Assembly (NCBI GenBank): GCA_003481745.1
Contig: QULP01000014.1
Coordinates: 358-64,357 of the forward strand
From: Firmicutes bacterium OM04-13BH
GTDB lineage: Bacteria > Bacillota > Clostridia > Lachnospirales > Lachnospiraceae
DNA length: 64,000 nt
Reading direction: 5' to 3'
Position numbers and translations under genes: made by a program. Within the stretch, counting starts at the first letter, position 1. Each line of letters begins with the position of its first letter. The notes under the pieces are model-generated. The model saw only the letters and a list, made by a program, of their open reading frames with translations, did not search any database and was not told the DNA's origin. Below are positions 61,773 to 64,000 of this stretch, piece after piece.

Positions 61773-62141
61773 ATGGTAATAGAAATTGATTTTAACAGCG
61801 ATGAGGCAATCTATGTCCAGCTTTGTAATCAAATTATTATGGGAATTGCAACCTCACAGCTTCAGGAGGGAGAAAATCTTCCTTCTGTAAGGCAATTGGC
61901 AGATACGATAGGAATTAATATGCATACCGTAAATAAAGCCTATACTGTTTTACGGCAGGAGGGATTTGTCAATATAGACCGCAGACGCGGTGCAGTGATT
62001 GCTGTTGATGTAAATAAAGCGAGAGCGTTACAGGAGATGAAAGAGACACTTGCTATATTGCTTGCGAAGGGAAGCTGTAGAAATATTTCAAAAGAAGAAG
62101 TGCATGCTTTGATTGATGAAATTTATGAAGAGTATGAATAA
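61773..62141 (+). CDS. GntR-family transcriptional regulator (short, YtrA-like)
   Basis: 122 aa. An N-terminal winged helix (EAIYVQLCNQIIMGIATSQLQEGENLPSVRQLADTIGINMHTVNKAYTVLRQEGFV) is followed by only a ~40-residue C-terminal helical tail. This is the YtrA/YhcF subclass, which often represses adjacent transporter or stress genes. ATG 61773 follows AGGTGG. It sits just before clpC, where Bacilli usually have ctsR. Confidence 0.93.
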   Translation: MVIEIDFNSDEAIYVQLCNQIIMGIATSQLQEGENLPSVRQLADTIGINMHTVNKAYTVLRQEGFVNIDRRRGAVIAVDVNKARALQEMKETLAILLAKGSCRNISKEEVHALIDEIYEEYE

Positions 62142-62142
62142 A

Positions 62143-62180
62143 GCAGGTAGTAAAGTGGATTGCGAATATCTGGTTGACGA
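62143..62180 (+). repeat. Degenerate tail fragment of the dispersed repeat
   Basis: AAGCAGGTAGTAAAGTGGAT followed by TGCGAATATCTGGTTGAC matches the tails at 11510-11545 and 61332-61367 with several changes. It begins at the stop codon of the GntR gene and lacks the upstream hairpins. Confidence 0.6.
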
Positions 62181-62224
62181 ATAGGACAGTAAAAACAGGA
62201 CATGAAATAATAAGGAGGCTTTTC

Positions 62225-64000
62225 GTGAAAGAAAATTATTCAAAACAGGCATTGTTGGCGCTGAAAAAAGCGAAAGAAACTGCCGAAAGCAAGAAGCATA
62301 ATTATATAGGGACGGAACATTTGCTTGCAGGGCTTTTGTTGGCGACCGGAACAACAGCGTCGGAAATCCTTTGTGAAGAGGGGGTTGTTTCTGAAAAATT
62401 AATGGAATTAATTGATAAATTGATTACACCGACAGAGGAAGTGATTTTAGAAAATCCGCAAGGATATACGCCACGTGTTGAGAGTGTGCTTTTTAGAAGT
62501 CGAGAGGCAGCCGGTAAATTTAAATCACGTACGGTTGGAACGGAGCATCTGCTTTTGGCAATGTTAGAAGAGTATGACTGTGTGGGAACAAGACTTCTGC
62601 ATACACTTGGCATCAATATACAAAAATTATATCTTAATGTAGTAAAAGCTATGGGAAAAGAAGATATGATTTCTAAAGAAGAAATTCAAAATGGCAGTTT
62701 TATGAAGGGACAGACAGGCAGTGTAACTCCAACCCTTGACCAGTATAGTCGCGATTTGACTCAGATGGCAGAAGAAGGAAAATTAGATCCTGTTATCGGA
62801 AGAGAAAAAGAGATTTCGAGAATTATTCAGGTTTTAAGCCGTAGAACTAAAAATAATCCGTGTCTGGTTGGAGAACCGGGAGTTGGTAAGACTGCGATTG
62901 CAGAAGGACTTGCACAGCGAATTGTCTGGGGAATGGTACCGGAAAAGATGCTGGATAAAAGGGTGGTTGTATTAGACCTTTCCAGCATGGTTGCAGGAAG
63001 TAAATATCGTGGAGAATTTGAAGAACGAATTAAAAAAGTGGTACAGGAAGTCATGAATGATAAGGAAATCCTTTTATTTATTGATGAACTTCATACCATT
63101 ATCGGAGCAGGCGGAGCAGAAGGAGCACTTGATGCTTCAAATATTTTAAAGCCGTCTCTTTCAAGAGGGGAAATCCAGCTGATTGGTGCGACAACTTTGG
63201 ATGAATATCGTAAGTACATTGAAAAAGATGCAGCATTAGAGCGAAGATTTCAACCAATTACAGTGGAAGAGCCAAGTCGTGAAGAAGCAGTTGCGATTTT
63301 AAAAGGCTTGTGTCCATATTATGAAGAACATCACGGTGTAAAAATAGAAGAAAAGGCATTGGAAGCAGCAGTAGATATGAGTGTCCGCTATATCAATGAC
63401 CGTTTTTTACCGGATAAAGCACTGGATTTGATTGATGAAGCGTCATCAAAAGTACAGCTTGCCGGTTACAAAGTACCGGAAGGCATTGTGGAAAAAGAGG
63501 AAACGATTCATAAACTGATTTCAGGAAAAGAAGAAGCTTTAAAATGCGGAGATATTGAACTGGCGAGAGAACTGCAAAGAGAGCAGGAGATCTTAAAAGA
63601 AGAACTGGAAAAGGCAAAACAGAAATATGAAAAACAATGCAGCAGAAAACATCTTGTCGTAACAGAAGATTCCGTTGCAGAAGTGGTTGCACAGTGGACA
63701 AAAATTCCGGTCAAAAAACTGGCAGAGGGAGAATCGAAACGTCTGGCAAAACTGGAACAGATTCTGCATAAGCGTGTAATAGGACAGGAAGAGGCAGTGT
63801 CAGCAGTTGCAAAAGCAGTAAAAAGAGGTCGCGTAGGATTAAAAGATCCGAAGCGCCCGATAGGTTCTTTCCTTTTGCTTGGTCCGACAGGTGTTGGAAA
63901 GACAGAACTTTCAAAAGCATTGGCAGAAGCTGTGTTTGGAAGTGAAGATGCGATGATTCGTGTAGATATGTCGGAATATATGGAGAAACACAGTGTTTCT
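62225..64000 (+). CDS. clpC: ATP-dependent Clp protease ATPase ClpC (5' part)
   Basis: 592 codons, running off the window end. HSP100 unfoldase for ClpP. The N-terminal Clp_N double repeat (about 1-145) is followed by AAA-1 with Walker [10 protein letters not shown] (about 215) and [18 protein letters not shown] middle coiled-coil/UVR-like segment (about 420-475, [17 protein letters not shown]) follows, then AAA-2 with Walker [10 protein letters not shown] (about 553). The start is GTG behind AAGGAGG. Not preceded by ctsR-mcsA-mcsB. Confidence 0.94.
   Translation, partial: MKENYSKQALLALKKAKETAESKKHNYIGTEHLLAGLLLATGTTASEILCEEGVVSEKLMELIDKLITPTEEVILENPQGYTPRVESVLFRSREAAGKFKSRTVGTEHLLLAMLEEYDCVGTRLLHTLGINIQKLYLNVVKAMGKEDMISKEEIQNGSFMKGQTGSVTPTLDQYSRDLTQMAEEGKLDPVIGREKEISRIIQVLSRRTKNNPCLVGEPGVGKTAIAEGLAQRIVWGMVPEKMLDKRVVVLDLSSMVAGSKYRGEFEERIKKVVQEVMNDKEILLFIDELHTIIGAGGAEGALDASNILKPSLSRGEIQLIGATTLDEYRKYIEKDAALERRFQPITVEEPSREEAVAILKGLCPYYEEHHGVKIEEKALEAAVDMSVRYINDRFLPDKALDLIDEASSKVQLAGYKVPEGIVEKEETIHKLISGKEEALKCGDIELARELQREQEILKEELEKAKQKYEKQCSRKHLVVTEDSVAEVVAQWTKIPVKKLAEGESKRLAKLEQILHKRVIGQEEAVSAVAKAVKRGRVGLKDPKRPIGSFLLLGPTGVGKTELSKALAEAVFGSEDAMIRVDMSEYMEKHSVS

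Overview
This is a low-GC Firmicute chromosome segment, and the gene content points to a gut-type, strictly anaerobic Lachnospiraceae (Clostridia). The evidence is a trimeric electron-bifurcating [FeFe]-hydrogenase with HydF/HydG maturases, ECF transporter ATPases, a class 1B PyrK/PyrDB dihydroorotate dehydrogenase, AAGGAGG-type ribosome binding sites, frequent GTG/TTG starts, and surface proteins with a KTGD-type wall-sorting tail. The genus cannot be fixed from the sequence alone.

Layout. 1-2.4 kb: a possible c-di-GMP-type leader with terminator, a receiver-domain remnant, and a CHASE-domain hybrid histidine kinase. 2.6-5 kb: proC, a structured repeat, a small ORF, a CYTH protein and a DJ-1/PfpI protein. 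5.1-11.4 kb: the proteostasis block tig-clpP-clpX-lon-engB. 11.6-19.5 kb: a HAD-GNAT fusion, ecfA1-ecfA2-ecfT, truA, malQ, a flavin-reductase-like protein, an AEC-type carrier and a small membrane protein. 19.7-24.2 kb: a cold-shock protein and pyrC-pyrF-pyrK-pyrDB. 24.4-33.3 kb: an extracytoplasmic flavin/electron-transfer locus, consisting of ApbE, FMN-binding domain proteins, a NapH-like Fe-S membrane protein, a Gx transporter and a 1310-aa wall-anchored protein. A Fur-box-like palindrome lies upstream. 33.4-40.8 kb: hydF, hydG and a TM1266-type protein, divergent from hydC-hydB-hydA. 40.9-49.8 kb: a tyrosine recombinase, a cobalamin riboswitch and two secreted proteins with DUF4430 (transcobalamin-like) domains. 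49.9-58.1 kb: pyrE, small membrane proteins, VanZ, an HD hydrolase, an M29-like peptidase and purE-purM-purN-purD. 58.2-61.2 kb: a TrpXYZ-like ABC transporter. 61.2-64 kb: a structured repeat, a GntR regulator and the 5' part of clpC.

The most notable signal is at 40.9-42.3 kb. The recombinase gene and a strong outward promoter (TTGACA-17-TATTAT) lie between two sites, each made of 9-bp arms around a 7-bp spacer. The spacer is AGAAAGA at the right site and its reverse complement at the left site. This is the geometry of a site-specific inversion switch. In the present orientation the promoter reads into a cobalamin riboswitch and then the DUF4430 surface genes. I infer a phase-variable, B12-repressible cell-surface corrinoid-capture system.

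A second signal is a family of structured intergenic repeats near 11.4-11.56 kb and 61.2-61.4 kb, with a tail fragment at 62.15 kb. Their stems differ in sequence but keep pairing, while a hairpin tail is conserved. A third is an ~80-nt leader element shared by proC and pyrC.

Functions are assigned from recognisable motifs and family knowledge. No database search was run.
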